A program made the position numbers and the translations under genes. The notes beneath the pieces were generated by a model. That model did not search any database, was not told where the DNA came from, and saw only the letters and a list, made by a program, of their open reading frames with translations. A DNA stretch of 64,000 bases from Kineosporia aurantiaca JCM 3230 (GTDB lineage: Bacteria > Actinomycetota > Actinomycetes > Actinomycetales > Kineosporiaceae): positions 186,001 through 250,000 of the forward strand of contig JODP01000003.1 in the NCBI GenBank assembly GCA_000719025.1, in the 5' to 3' direction. This document shows positions 14,995 to 22,974 of this stretch, piece after piece (positions within the stretch are counted from its first letter, which is position 1; each line of letters begins with the position of its first letter).

Positions 14995-16545
14995 TCACTG
15001 GGTGACCGCCTGGGCCTTCGAGCAGGCCACCGTGCCGGCGCAGGCCTCGGCCCGGCGCAGGGCGGTGTTCAGCTCCTTCAGGCGTTTCTTCGGCATGGTC
15101 TTGGCCAGGTTGTTCAGCTCGAACGGATCCTTGGCGATGTCGTAGTACTCCTGCTCGCCGTCCTGATAGACGGCGTACATCCAGGAGTCCCCGCGGATCG
15201 CCTCGTAGCTCGGCGGGTTACCACCCTCGGGCAACGGGTAGTCCGGGTCCTTCTTGCTGGTCACCGGCCCGTGGTGCTCGACCAGGACGAATTTCCGGTT
15301 GGACGCCTCGCTCTCCGAGGACCCCTCGCGCCACAACGGGGCCAGGCTCTGCCCGTCCACCGTCTCCGGCACGTCCGCCCCGGCCAGATCGCCGAAGGTG
15401 GGCCGGATGTCGATGTTCGAGGCCAGCGCGTTCACCGTCGAGCCGGCCTTCACGTCCGGCCCGACCACCACGAACGGCACCTGGATGTCGGTGTCGAAGG
15501 CCGTGGTCTTGCCGCTGGTGAGCGAGTGCTCCCCCATGTGATAGCCGTTGTCGGAACTGAAGACCACGTAGGTGTTGTCGGCGATCCCGGCGGTCACCAG
15601 CTCCTTGCGCAGGTTGGTGATCATGTCGCTGACCGACTGGACGTCCTGGACCCGCAACCGGAAGTCGCGGTCCATGCTGGTCTCGTCCTTCTTGGTCAGC
15701 TGGTACCGCTTCAGCCAGGACGGCGCGTTCTTGGTGTGCGCGCCGTACGCCTTGTCCCGCGGGGCCTTCAGCCCGGCGAACTTCTTCGCGTCCCGCGGGG
15801 CCGGGATGTAGGGCGAGTGCGGGGTGAAGCTGGCGATCTCCATCATGAACGGCTGGTTCTCGGCGGCCGAGTTCTTGATGAAGGTCTGCCCCCGGCCGGA
15901 GAGCACGTCGGTGATGTAGTCCTCCGGCTGGTTGCCGTAGCTGACCACTTTGCCGTTCTGGTTCAGGTTGTAGTTGAACCCGTTGTAGCCGTAACCGGCC
16001 ACGTCCCACTCGTTCCAGCCCACCGGCGGCTTCCGCGGCTTGGCCGGGAAGCCGGGCTGGTACTGGTTCAGGTACTTACCCATCATCGCGGTGCGGTAGC
16101 CGGCCTTCTGCAGGTCGGTCGCCATCGTGTCGGACTCCAGTCCGAGCGCCTTGAAGGTGAGGTAGCCGCCGTCGTCCCCGACGTTCCGGTAGATCCCGGT
16201 GTTGTGCGGATAGCGCCCGGTGAAGATGGACGCCCGGGAGGGGCAGCACAGCGAGTCGGTGACGAAGTAGTGCGAGAACGACGCTCCGTCCTTCTGCATC
16301 TGCTGCACTGCCGGCATGTACTGCAGCAGGTTCATCGACAGGTCGTCGGTCAGGACGAAGACGATGTTGGGCTTGGTCGGATCCTGGGCCGTTCTGGTCG
16401 GGGAGGAACCAGCCTGCCCCTTCTTCCCCTGGCCTTGACCCTTGCCCCCCGTGTCGGAGCCGGTACAGGCGGCCAGCAGCGCCACCGCCATCAGTACTGC
16501 CACTGCCCCGAAAAACCGGCGAGGCCGAACCCGCTGCTTGCCCAC
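14995..16545 (-). CDS. Lipoprotein sulfatase (alkaline-phosphatase superfamily)
   Basis: About 516 residues. The start is placed at GTG 16545 (an adjacent GTG at 16548 is possible) because GGAAGG lies upstream and the product then begins with a clean lipoprotein signal: Arg-rich start, hydrophobic core and lipobox LLAAC (Cys27). The mature enzyme has the N-terminal metal motif NIVFVLTDDLS and the sulfatase signature CCPSRASIFTGRYPHNTG, in which the first Cys of C-x-P-S-R would be converted to formylglycine. SSDNGYHMGEH supplies the later metal ligands. It should act outside the membrane on sulfate esters, although some relatives cleave phosphate esters. A formylglycine-generating enzyme is not encoded nearby. 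Confidence 0.88.
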   Translation of the reverse strand: MGKQRVRPRRFFGAVAVLMAVALLAACTGSDTGGKGQGQGKKGQAGSSPTRTAQDPTKPNIVFVLTDDLSMNLLQYMPAVQQMQKDGASFSHYFVTDSLCCPSRASIFTGRYPHNTGIYRNVGDDGGYLTFKALGLESDTMATDLQKAGYRTAMMGKYLNQYQPGFPAKPRKPPVGWNEWDVAGYGYNGFNYNLNQNGKVVSYGNQPEDYITDVLSGRGQTFIKNSAAENQPFMMEIASFTPHSPYIPAPRDAKKFAGLKAPRDKAYGAHTKNAPSWLKRYQLTKKDETSMDRDFRLRVQDVQSVSDMITNLRKELVTAGIADNTYVVFSSDNGYHMGEHSLTSGKTTAFDTDIQVPFVVVGPDVKAGSTVNALASNIDIRPTFGDLAGADVPETVDGQSLAPLWREGSSESEASNRKFVLVEHHGPVTSKKDPDYPLPEGGNPPSYEAIRGDSWMYAVYQDGEQEYYDIAKDPFELNNLAKTMPKKRLKELNTALRRAEACAGTVACSKAQAVTQ

Positions 16546-16714
16546 CACAACCCTTCCGTCTTCCGGTCCCCAGATGAACCGTCGAAGTAGTGTCCCGGGT
16601 CTTCCTGAGGGAATCACGTCACCCCCGCGTTTCGGACTGCCCTTTCCGTCCCGGACAAGGATGGACAATACGACCTGGCGTCGGCCGGTCACACCGGGTT
16701 CACCCGGACCCCGT

Positions 16715-16933
16715 ATGGTCGGGAGGGTGATCCGCCGTCCGACCAGCGACCGAGGAGCCTCGGCGGTGGAGTACGGCCTGATTGCGGGCGGTGTCGTGGT
16801 CGCCTTCCTGGTCGCCTTCATCGGTCTGCAGGCCGCCGTCGGAAGTGTTTTCGGCCGGGCCGTCTCCTCGGTGGAACAGGTCGACCCGGGGACCACCGCG
16901 CGGACTACTCCCCTGGTCGTCCCCACGTCCTAG
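16715..16933 (+). CDS. Orphan Flp-type prepilin
   Basis: A 72-residue protein with a classic Flp/class III leader: RRPTSDRG followed by ASAVEYGLIAGGVVVAFLVAF. Cleavage after Gly14 would place Glu at position +5 next to Tyr, as in Tad pilins. The remaining residues form one hydrophobic helix and a short tail. No tad secretion genes (ATPase, TadB/C, prepilin peptidase) occur in the window, so assembly genes must lie elsewhere or the protein works as a small membrane protein. The ATG at 16715 is used; an in-frame GTG at 16727 is an alternative. It diverges from the sulfatase operon. Confidence 0.78.
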   Translation: MVGRVIRRPTSDRGASAVEYGLIAGGVVVAFLVAFIGLQAAVGSVFGRAVSSVEQVDPGTTARTTPLVVPTS

Positions 16934-17024
16934 ATCACGGAACCGCCCCGAAGGCGCACTCGTTCCAATTGGGGCAGGCCCCGGCGTCCGGCCGTGGCCT
17001 CCGAACGAAGGAGGGGGACCTGTC

Positions 17025-17777
17025 GTGGGGTTCTTGGACAGGCTGCTGGGGCGCGACAAGGATCAGCCGAATCGGCCGGCCTGGGGCTCTCCCGGCGGTC
17101 AGCCGGGCTATCAGCAGGACGGTTACCAGCAGGGTGGCTACCAGCAAGGTGGTTATCCGCCGCAGCAGCTGGGCCGCCCGGGTGCCGAGCGGGGTAGCGA
17201 CCAGCAGTCCGACCAGGCGGCCATCGCCCGGTACCGGTACATGCTGAAGACCGCCCCGCCGGAGCGGATCGAGGAGGCCCACGCCGAGGCGTTCGCCAAG
17301 CTCTCGCCGGATCAGCGGGCGATGGTGCTGAGCGAGCTGTCGCAGGAGGTCCCGGCGGCCGAGCGGGCCCGCAGCGACGACCCGCGCGAGCTGGCCCGGA
17401 TGGCCACCCGGGCCGAGATGCGCAACCCGGGCACGCTGGAGCGCAGCTTCAGCCGGCCGAGCATGGGCGGCGGCTTCGGGGGCGGCGGGATCGGGATGGG
17501 CGGGATGATCGCCGGTGGTCTGCTCGCCGGGGTGGCGGGCGCCTTCGTCGGCACCGCGATCGCCGACGCGATGTTCGACGACAACGACTTCCAGGAGGGC
17601 TACGAGGCCGGCCAGGAAGATCAGGAGAACCAGGACCAGGACCAGGACTCGGGTCAGGACCAGGCCGCGGCCGACCCGAACCAGGACGCGCCGGACGACG
17701 AGGTGGACGCGGCCGGTGACTTCGGCGACTTCGGCGGCGGCGACGATTTCGGGGACTTCGGCGGTGGCGACTACTGA
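17025..17777 (+). CDS. Gly-rich membrane-associated protein of unknown function
   Basis: A 250-residue protein. Residues 1-12 (GFLDRLLGRD) are followed by a Gln/Tyr/Gly repeat (GYQQDGYQQGGYQQGGY) and a conserved helical part (RYRYMLKTAPPERIEEAHAEAFAKLSPDQRAMVL, about residues 67-105). A Gly/Met-rich stretch leads into one hydrophobic segment (MIAGGLLAGVAGAFVGTAIADAM) and an acidic tail of DQDQ and FGDFGGGDD repeats. Similar proteins are common in actinobacteria but have no known role. The GTG at 17025 has GGAGGGGG upstream. Confidence 0.75.
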   Translation: MGFLDRLLGRDKDQPNRPAWGSPGGQPGYQQDGYQQGGYQQGGYPPQQLGRPGAERGSDQQSDQAAIARYRYMLKTAPPERIEEAHAEAFAKLSPDQRAMVLSELSQEVPAAERARSDDPRELARMATRAEMRNPGTLERSFSRPSMGGGFGGGGIGMGGMIAGGLLAGVAGAFVGTAIADAMFDDNDFQEGYEAGQEDQENQDQDQDSGQDQAAADPNQDAPDDEVDAAGDFGDFGGGDDFGDFGGGDY

Positions 17778-17787
17778 AGGCACCGGT

Positions 17788-17870
17788 CTGACAGCACCTG
17801 ACAGCGGGGCGTGCGTGAGCTGACAGCGCGCCCCGCGACCTTGGACGGGTCAAGGAACACGACCTAGTAC
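17788..17870 (+). promoter_or_regulatory. Three CTGACAGC direct repeats and candidate promoter before the ABC exporter
   Basis: CTGACAGC occurs at 17788-17795, 17798-17805 and 17820-17827, with 10- and 22-bp steps that keep the copies on roughly the same helix face. A promoter candidate follows: TTGGAC 17841-17846, an 18-bp spacer, TAGTAC 17865-17870. The layout suggests an activator-binding site upstream of the -35 element. Confidence 0.5.
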
Positions 17871-17888
17871 TCATCCAAGGAGCCACTC

Positions 17889-18845
17889 ATGGCATACGCC
17901 TTCGAGGCCGAGGGTCTGGTCAAGCGCTTTGGCGCGACGACCGCCCTGGCCGGAGTCGATCTGGCGGCCGCCGAGGGCACTGTCCTCGGGGTCCTGGGAC
18001 CGAACGGGGCCGGCAAGACCACGGCTGTCCGGATCCTCGCCACCCTGCTGCGACCGGACGAGGGCCGGGCCACCGTGGCCGGTCTGGACGTCGTCCACCA
18101 GGCGGCCCAGGTGCGCCGCCAGATCGGCCTGACCGGCCAGTACGCGTCCGTCGACGAGGACCTCACCGGCACCGAGAACCTGGTGCTGATCGGCCGGCTG
18201 CTCGACCTGTCCAAGCGCGACGCGCTGGCCCGGGCCCGGCACCTGCTCGGCCAGTTCGACCTGAGCGAGGCCGCGGGCCGCCCGGCCAAGCACTACTCCG
18301 GCGGGATGCGGCGCCGCCTCGACCTGGCCGCCAGCCTGGTCGGCCGGCCTTCCGTGATCTACCTGGACGAGCCCACCACCGGCCTCGACCCGGCCAAGCG
18401 GGACGACGTCTGGCGACTGGTCCGCGGTCTCGTCGAGGACGGCACCACCGTGCTGCTGACCACGCAGTACCTGGAGGAGGCCGACGCCCTGGCCGACGAC
18501 ATCACGGTGATCGACCACGGCCGGGTGATCGCCCACGGCACCCCGGCCGACCTGAAGCAGGTGGTCGGCGGGCTCACCCTGGTGGTCCGGCCGACCGAGG
18601 CGGCCCAGCTCGGCGCCGTCCGCGAGCTGCTCGGCCAGGTGTCCGGCAAGCCGGTCGACTCCCCCGCCCGCGGCGTCCTGAGCGCTCCGGTCGAGTCCGA
18701 CCGGGCGCTGACCGCGCTGGTGCGCCGGCTCGACGAGGCCCAGATCGCCGTCACCGAACTGTCGCTGCGCCTGCCCAGCCTGGACGAGGTCTTCTTCAGC
18801 CTGACCGGCACCCGTGAACTGACCGCCGAGGAGAGTGCGGCATGA
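17889..18845 (+). CDS. ABC exporter ATP-binding protein (DrrA-like)
   Basis: A 318-residue ATPase of the daunorubicin-resistance (DrrA) type. Walker A GPNGAGKTT lies near residue 38, the signature YSGGMRRRLDLAASL near 138, Walker B VIYLDEPTTG near 157, and the C-terminal DrrA extension ends LPSLDEVFFSLTG. AAGGAG precedes the ATG. It overlaps the permease gene by four bases (ATGA), so the two are translationally coupled. Such pairs export hydrophobic compounds or lipids; the substrate is unknown. Three direct repeats lie upstream. Confidence 0.9.
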   Translation: MAYAFEAEGLVKRFGATTALAGVDLAAAEGTVLGVLGPNGAGKTTAVRILATLLRPDEGRATVAGLDVVHQAAQVRRQIGLTGQYASVDEDLTGTENLVLIGRLLDLSKRDALARARHLLGQFDLSEAAGRPAKHYSGGMRRRLDLAASLVGRPSVIYLDEPTTGLDPAKRDDVWRLVRGLVEDGTTVLLTTQYLEEADALADDITVIDHGRVIAHGTPADLKQVVGGLTLVVRPTEAAQLGAVRELLGQVSGKPVDSPARGVLSAPVESDRALTALVRRLDEAQIAVTELSLRLPSLDEVFFSLTGTRELTAEESAA

Positions 18846-19690
18846 CCACCACGACCGGAACCACCAGCCAGCCCCTGATGACCGAGGCCCCGGACGTCCC
18901 CACCGCCCCGACCTCGGACACCCCGGCCAAGCCCTTCCCGCTGATCCGGCACTCCCTGGTGCTGGCCGGGCGGTCGATCACCAAGATCAAGCGGACGCCG
19001 GAACAGCTGATCGACGTCACCGTCCAGCCGATCATCTTCACCGTCCTGTTCGTCTACCTGTTCGGCGGCGCGATCTCCGGCTCGCAGCACGCCTACCTGC
19101 AGTTCGTGCTGCCCGCCCTGATGGTGCAGACCGTCCTGTTCGCCACCCTGGCGATCGGCGTGAACCTGAACACCGACATGGACAAGGGCGTCTTCGACCG
19201 GTTCCGCAGCCTGCCCATCCCCAGATCGGCACCCCTGGTCGGGGCGGTGCTGGGCGACGTGGTCCGGTTCGTCACCTCGATCGCGGTGCTGATCGGGTTC
19301 GGCTACGCGATCGGTTTCCGGGTCGAGACCAACGTCTTCCAGACCCTGGCCGCCTGCCTGCTGGTGCTGTTCTTCGCCTTCTCGCTGACCTGGGTGTCGG
19401 TCTTCCTGGGCACCACGGTGCGCAACTCCGGCACCGTGCAGGGCATCGGCTTCCTGGTGATGTTCCCGCTGACCTTCGGCTCGTCGATGTTCGTGCCGGT
19501 GAACACGATGCCCGGCTGGCTCCAGGCCTGGGTCAAGGTCAACCCGATCACCCACCTCACCGAGGCCTGCCGCGGCCTGATGGTCGGCGGGGCGATCACC
19601 GAGCCGGTGCTCTGGTCGCTGGGCTGGTCGGTCGGGATCATGGCGGTGTTCGCACCGCTCGCGGTCCGGATGTACCGCTCGCGCACCTGA
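18842..19690 (+). CDS. ABC-2 type exporter permease (DrrB-like)
   Basis: A 282-residue integral membrane protein with about six transmembrane helices starting near residue 60, preceded by a Thr/Pro-rich cytoplasmic tail. The segment PITHLTEACRGLMVGG near the C-terminus is typical of ABC-2 permeases in the DrrB group. It is coupled to the upstream ATPase by an ATGA overlap and converges with the SARP gene 20 bp away. Confidence 0.9.
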   Translation: MTTTTGTTSQPLMTEAPDVPTAPTSDTPAKPFPLIRHSLVLAGRSITKIKRTPEQLIDVTVQPIIFTVLFVYLFGGAISGSQHAYLQFVLPALMVQTVLFATLAIGVNLNTDMDKGVFDRFRSLPIPRSAPLVGAVLGDVVRFVTSIAVLIGFGYAIGFRVETNVFQTLAACLLVLFFAFSLTWVSVFLGTTVRNSGTVQGIGFLVMFPLTFGSSMFVPVNTMPGWLQAWVKVNPITHLTEACRGLMVGGAITEPVLWSLGWSVGIMAVFAPLAVRMYRSRT

Positions 19691-19710
19691 TTCACCGCTC
19701 GGATCAGGAT

Positions 19711-22700
19711 TCAGATTGAGGACGCCGTCGGGCCCGTCACGGGCGCGGCGGCGCCTTCGGTGATCTGGTTGAGCAGAGCGATGGCCCCTTCCCGGCCGAG
19801 CGCCTTGCCCTTCTCGAAGGCGGCCAGGAACCGATCCGCCGTCAGCGCCGCCCGAATCGGCTCGGCCACCTTCCGGGTCGCCGGTTCGTTCAGGCCGTCG
19901 TGCCCGCGGATGCAGGCGGCGGCTCCCAGCAGCAGCGCGCTCAGGGCGGGATCGCCGGTCAGGTACACATAGCGGGCCAGTCGCACGGTCACCCGGCTCA
20001 GCACCGGCATGTCGGTACTCTGCACGCCGATCGTCACGGCCTGGCCCAGATGGCCGAGCGCGGCCTCCAGATCGCCCGCCTCCGCCTCGTACCCGGCCAG
20101 CTCGGCCCAGGCCATCGCCCGGAACTGCGGAACCGTCTGCTGCATGCTCTGGGTGTCCGCCAGCGTCCGCTCGATCAGGCGACAGGCCTCCGGCAGATCG
20201 CCCTCGGCGGCGGTGACCGCGGCCAGCCCGGTGGTGACGAAGGTGAGGGCCATCCGGGACCCGGTCTCGACGGCGATCCGCTGGGCCGTCTCCAGATCCC
20301 GCCGGGCGCCGGGCAGGTCGTCCTGTTCCATCCGCAACTGGGCGATCCGGACCAGGGCCTGGGCCTCGTCGTCGGTCACCAGCAGCTCGATCATCATCCG
20401 GCGGGCCCGCTCCAGCAGCTCGACCGCTCCGTCGAGATCCCCCCGACTACGCCGGATCTCGGCCATCTGGCTGCTCGCGGTACCGATCCCCCAGCGGTCC
20501 CCGAGCTCCTCGAACGCCGCCAGCGACTTCGGGATCAGCTCCTCGGTGACCGAGAAATCCCCCTCGTTGTCGGCCAGCACGGCGACCATCAGCATGATCG
20601 CGGCCCGACCCCAGGGATCCGGATGCTCTAGGAAGCGCTCGGCCACCGCCCGGCCGGCCGCCATACCTTCCCGGAACGCAATCAGCGCGGGTTCGACGAA
20701 CGACAGCAGCGGATGCTCGGAGAGGACATCCGGAACCCGGGCGTACTGCTCCTCGATCACGGTCACCTGATCCGGGGTGGGCATCTGCTCCTTGCCGAAC
20801 GAGGACGCCAGAGTGCTCAGTACCAGGGCGAAGAGCTTCGGCCCGGGCGGACTTTCACCCGGAACCCGCAGAGCCTGCTCGGCCCAGCCCCCGGCTTCCT
20901 CGTGTCGGCTGGTCATGGTCCAGAACCAGCCCAGGGCCGCGGCCAGCCGCACGGCGTGATCCGCGTCCTCCGTCTCCACCCCGAAACGCAGGGACGCCAG
21001 CAGGTTGTCGCGCTCCGCGGTGATCCGGGCCAGCCAGGTCAGTTGCTCCGGGCCACGCAGGTGCGGGTCGGCGGTCTCAGCCAGGGTCAGGAAGTACCGG
21101 GCGTGGGCTCCGCGCATGGTGGCCATCTCGCCGCGCTCGGCCAGCCGCTCCAGGGCGTACTCGCGAATCGTCTCCAGCAGCCGGTACCGCGGCTCGGCGG
21201 CGTCGGCCGTGGCCACCACCAGCAACGACTTGTCGGCCAGGGAGATCAGCAGGTCGGCCAGCGAATCCTCGTCGAGATCGAGCTTCTCCGCGCCGGGATC
21301 GTCCTGGGTGGCGGCGGTGCAGACGGCCGCGGCGGTGGCCGCCGTGGCTCCGCCCGGGAACACGGACAGCCGCTCGATCAGGTCCCGCTCGGCCTCGGTC
21401 AGCAGTTCCCAGCTCCAGGCCACCACCGCGCGCAGCGTCTGGTGCCGCGGCATGGCCGTCCGGTTGCCGCCGGTGAGGAGCCGGAACCGATTGTCCAGCC
21501 GGGACGCCAGAGCCTCCGGGCCCAGCGTGCGCAGCCGGGCCGCGGCCAGCTCGATCGCCAGCGGCAGACCGTCCAGCCGCCGGCAGATCTCGGTGACCAC
21601 CGCGGTGTTCTCCGGGGTCAGCGTGAACCCGGGCCGGACCAGCGCCGCCCGGTCGGTGAAGAGCTTGACCGCCGGGGCGTCCCCGGACTGCACGGCGAGC
21701 GGCCGGACCGGCCAGATCGACTCGCCGACGATGCCCAGCGGCTCCCGGCTGGTGGCCAGCACGATCAGCCGGGGGCAGCGGGCCAGCAGGAAGGCGGCCA
21801 GCTCGGCGCAGGCCTCGATCAGGTGCTCGCAGTTGTCCAGCACGATCACCGCGTCGTGCGGGGCCAGCGACTCGATCAGCCGGGTGCGCACGTCCCGCAC
21901 GGTCGGGTGCTGGGGCAGGCCCGCCTCCAGCTGCGACCGGTCGAGGGTGCCGATGCTGCCCAGCACGGTGGAGGCCACGTCCTCCGGGTTCATCACCGGG
22001 GCGAGTTCCACCATCCACACCCCGTCGTGCCCGGTCAGCCGGCTGGCCACCTCGCTGACCAGCCGGGTCTTCCCCGCCCCGCCGGTGCCGACCAGGGTGA
22101 CCAGGCGGGCCCGGGAGACCTGCCCGGTGATTCCCTCGACCTCGGTGTCCCGTCCGACGAACGAGGTCAGCGGCACTCGAAGATTGGTGCGGCGGGGCGC
22201 CGGTTCCGGGCCCGGTTCCGCAGCGGGTGCGCGCAGCCCGGCATCGTCCCGAAGGACCTGACTCTGGAGCTCCTGCAACGCCGCCGGTGGATCCAGACCC
22301 AGCTCGTCTGCCATCGCCCGGCGCAGCCGCTCGTACGCCGCCAGCGCCTCGCCCTGTCGGCCGTCCGCGGCCAGCGCCCGGATCAGCAGCTCGTGGGTGC
22401 GCTCCCGCAGCGGCTGCTGGACGCTGAGTTCCTCCAGCTCAGCGGTGGTCTCGCCGGGCCGGCCCAGCGAGATCAGCGCGGCCGCGCGCTCGTCGATCGC
22501 GGTCAGCCGCAGCCGTTCCAACCGCTCGATCCAGGCCTCGGCGTAGGGCGCGTCCGCCACCTCGGTCAGCGGAGCTCCTCGCCAGAGGTTCAGCGCCTCG
22601 CCGAGTACCGCCGCGGTCTGCTCCGCCGAGGCCGCCCGGCGTCCCTGCCCGATCAGGTGCTCGAAGGCCAGCGCGTCCACGTCCGACCGGGCGATGACCA

Positions 22701-22962
22701 GGCGGTAGCCGGCCGGACCGGACTCCACCAGGCCGGGCCGGGGCAGCGCCCGGCGCAGCCGGGAGACCAGCGACTGCAGGGCGTTCACCTCGTCGGCCGG
22801 GGCGTCGTCCGGCCAGAGCGCCTCGACCAGCCGGCTCACCGACACCCAGGAGCCGGCGTCCGCGGCCAGCCGGGCCAGCAGGGAGCGCAGCCGGGCGCCA
22901 CCGATCTCGACCGGCCGCCCGGCGGACTCGATCGTCAGGGGCCCCAGCACGCATACCTGCAC
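19711..22962 (-). CDS. Large SARP/AfsR-type transcriptional regulator with NB-ARC and TPR domains
   Basis: A 1083-residue regulator. Residues about 1-95 form an OmpR-like winged helix, 95-245 the bacterial transcriptional activation domain (BTAD), and about 270-600 a P-loop NTPase (VGTGGAGKTRL near 290, VIVLDNCEHL Walker B). The rest is helical, TPR-like repeats. Proteins of this build activate secondary-metabolite or transport genes by binding direct repeats, with ATP binding acting as a switch. It starts with GTG 13 bp after an ABC permease gene and is probably co-transcribed with that exporter. It may also act on the convergent DrrAB-like pair, whose promoter carries direct repeats. Confidence 0.88.
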   Translation of the reverse strand: MQVCVLGPLTIESAGRPVEIGGARLRSLLARLAADAGSWVSVSRLVEALWPDDAPADEVNALQSLVSRLRRALPRPGLVESGPAGYRLVIARSDVDALAFEHLIGQGRRAASAEQTAAVLGEALNLWRGAPLTEVADAPYAEAWIERLERLRLTAIDERAAALISLGRPGETTAELEELSVQQPLRERTHELLIRALAADGRQGEALAAYERLRRAMADELGLDPPAALQELQSQVLRDDAGLRAPAAEPGPEPAPRRTNLRVPLTSFVGRDTEVEGITGQVSRARLVTLVGTGGAGKTRLVSEVASRLTGHDGVWMVELAPVMNPEDVASTVLGSIGTLDRSQLEAGLPQHPTVRDVRTRLIESLAPHDAVIVLDNCEHLIEACAELAAFLLARCPRLIVLATSREPLGIVGESIWPVRPLAVQSGDAPAVKLFTDRAALVRPGFTLTPENTAVVTEICRRLDGLPLAIELAAARLRTLGPEALASRLDNRFRLLTGGNRTAMPRHQTLRAVVAWSWELLTEAERDLIERLSVFPGGATAATAAAVCTAATQDDPGAEKLDLDEDSLADLLISLADKSLLVVATADAAEPRYRLLETIREYALERLAERGEMATMRGAHARYFLTLAETADPHLRGPEQLTWLARITAERDNLLASLRFGVETEDADHAVRLAAALGWFWTMTSRHEEAGGWAEQALRVPGESPPGPKLFALVLSTLASSFGKEQMPTPDQVTVIEEQYARVPDVLSEHPLLSFVEPALIAFREGMAAGRAVAERFLEHPDPWGRAAIMLMVAVLADNEGDFSVTEELIPKSLAAFEELGDRWGIGTASSQMAEIRRSRGDLDGAVELLERARRMMIELLVTDDEAQALVRIAQLRMEQDDLPGARRDLETAQRIAVETGSRMALTFVTTGLAAVTAAEGDLPEACRLIERTLADTQSMQQTVPQFRAMAWAELAGYEAEAGDLEAALGHLGQAVTIGVQSTDMPVLSRVTVRLARYVYLTGDPALSALLLGAAACIRGHDGLNEPATRKVAEPIRAALTADRFLAAFEKGKALGREGAIALLNQITEGAAAPVTGPTASSI

Positions 22963-22974
22963 CGGCCCATCTTC

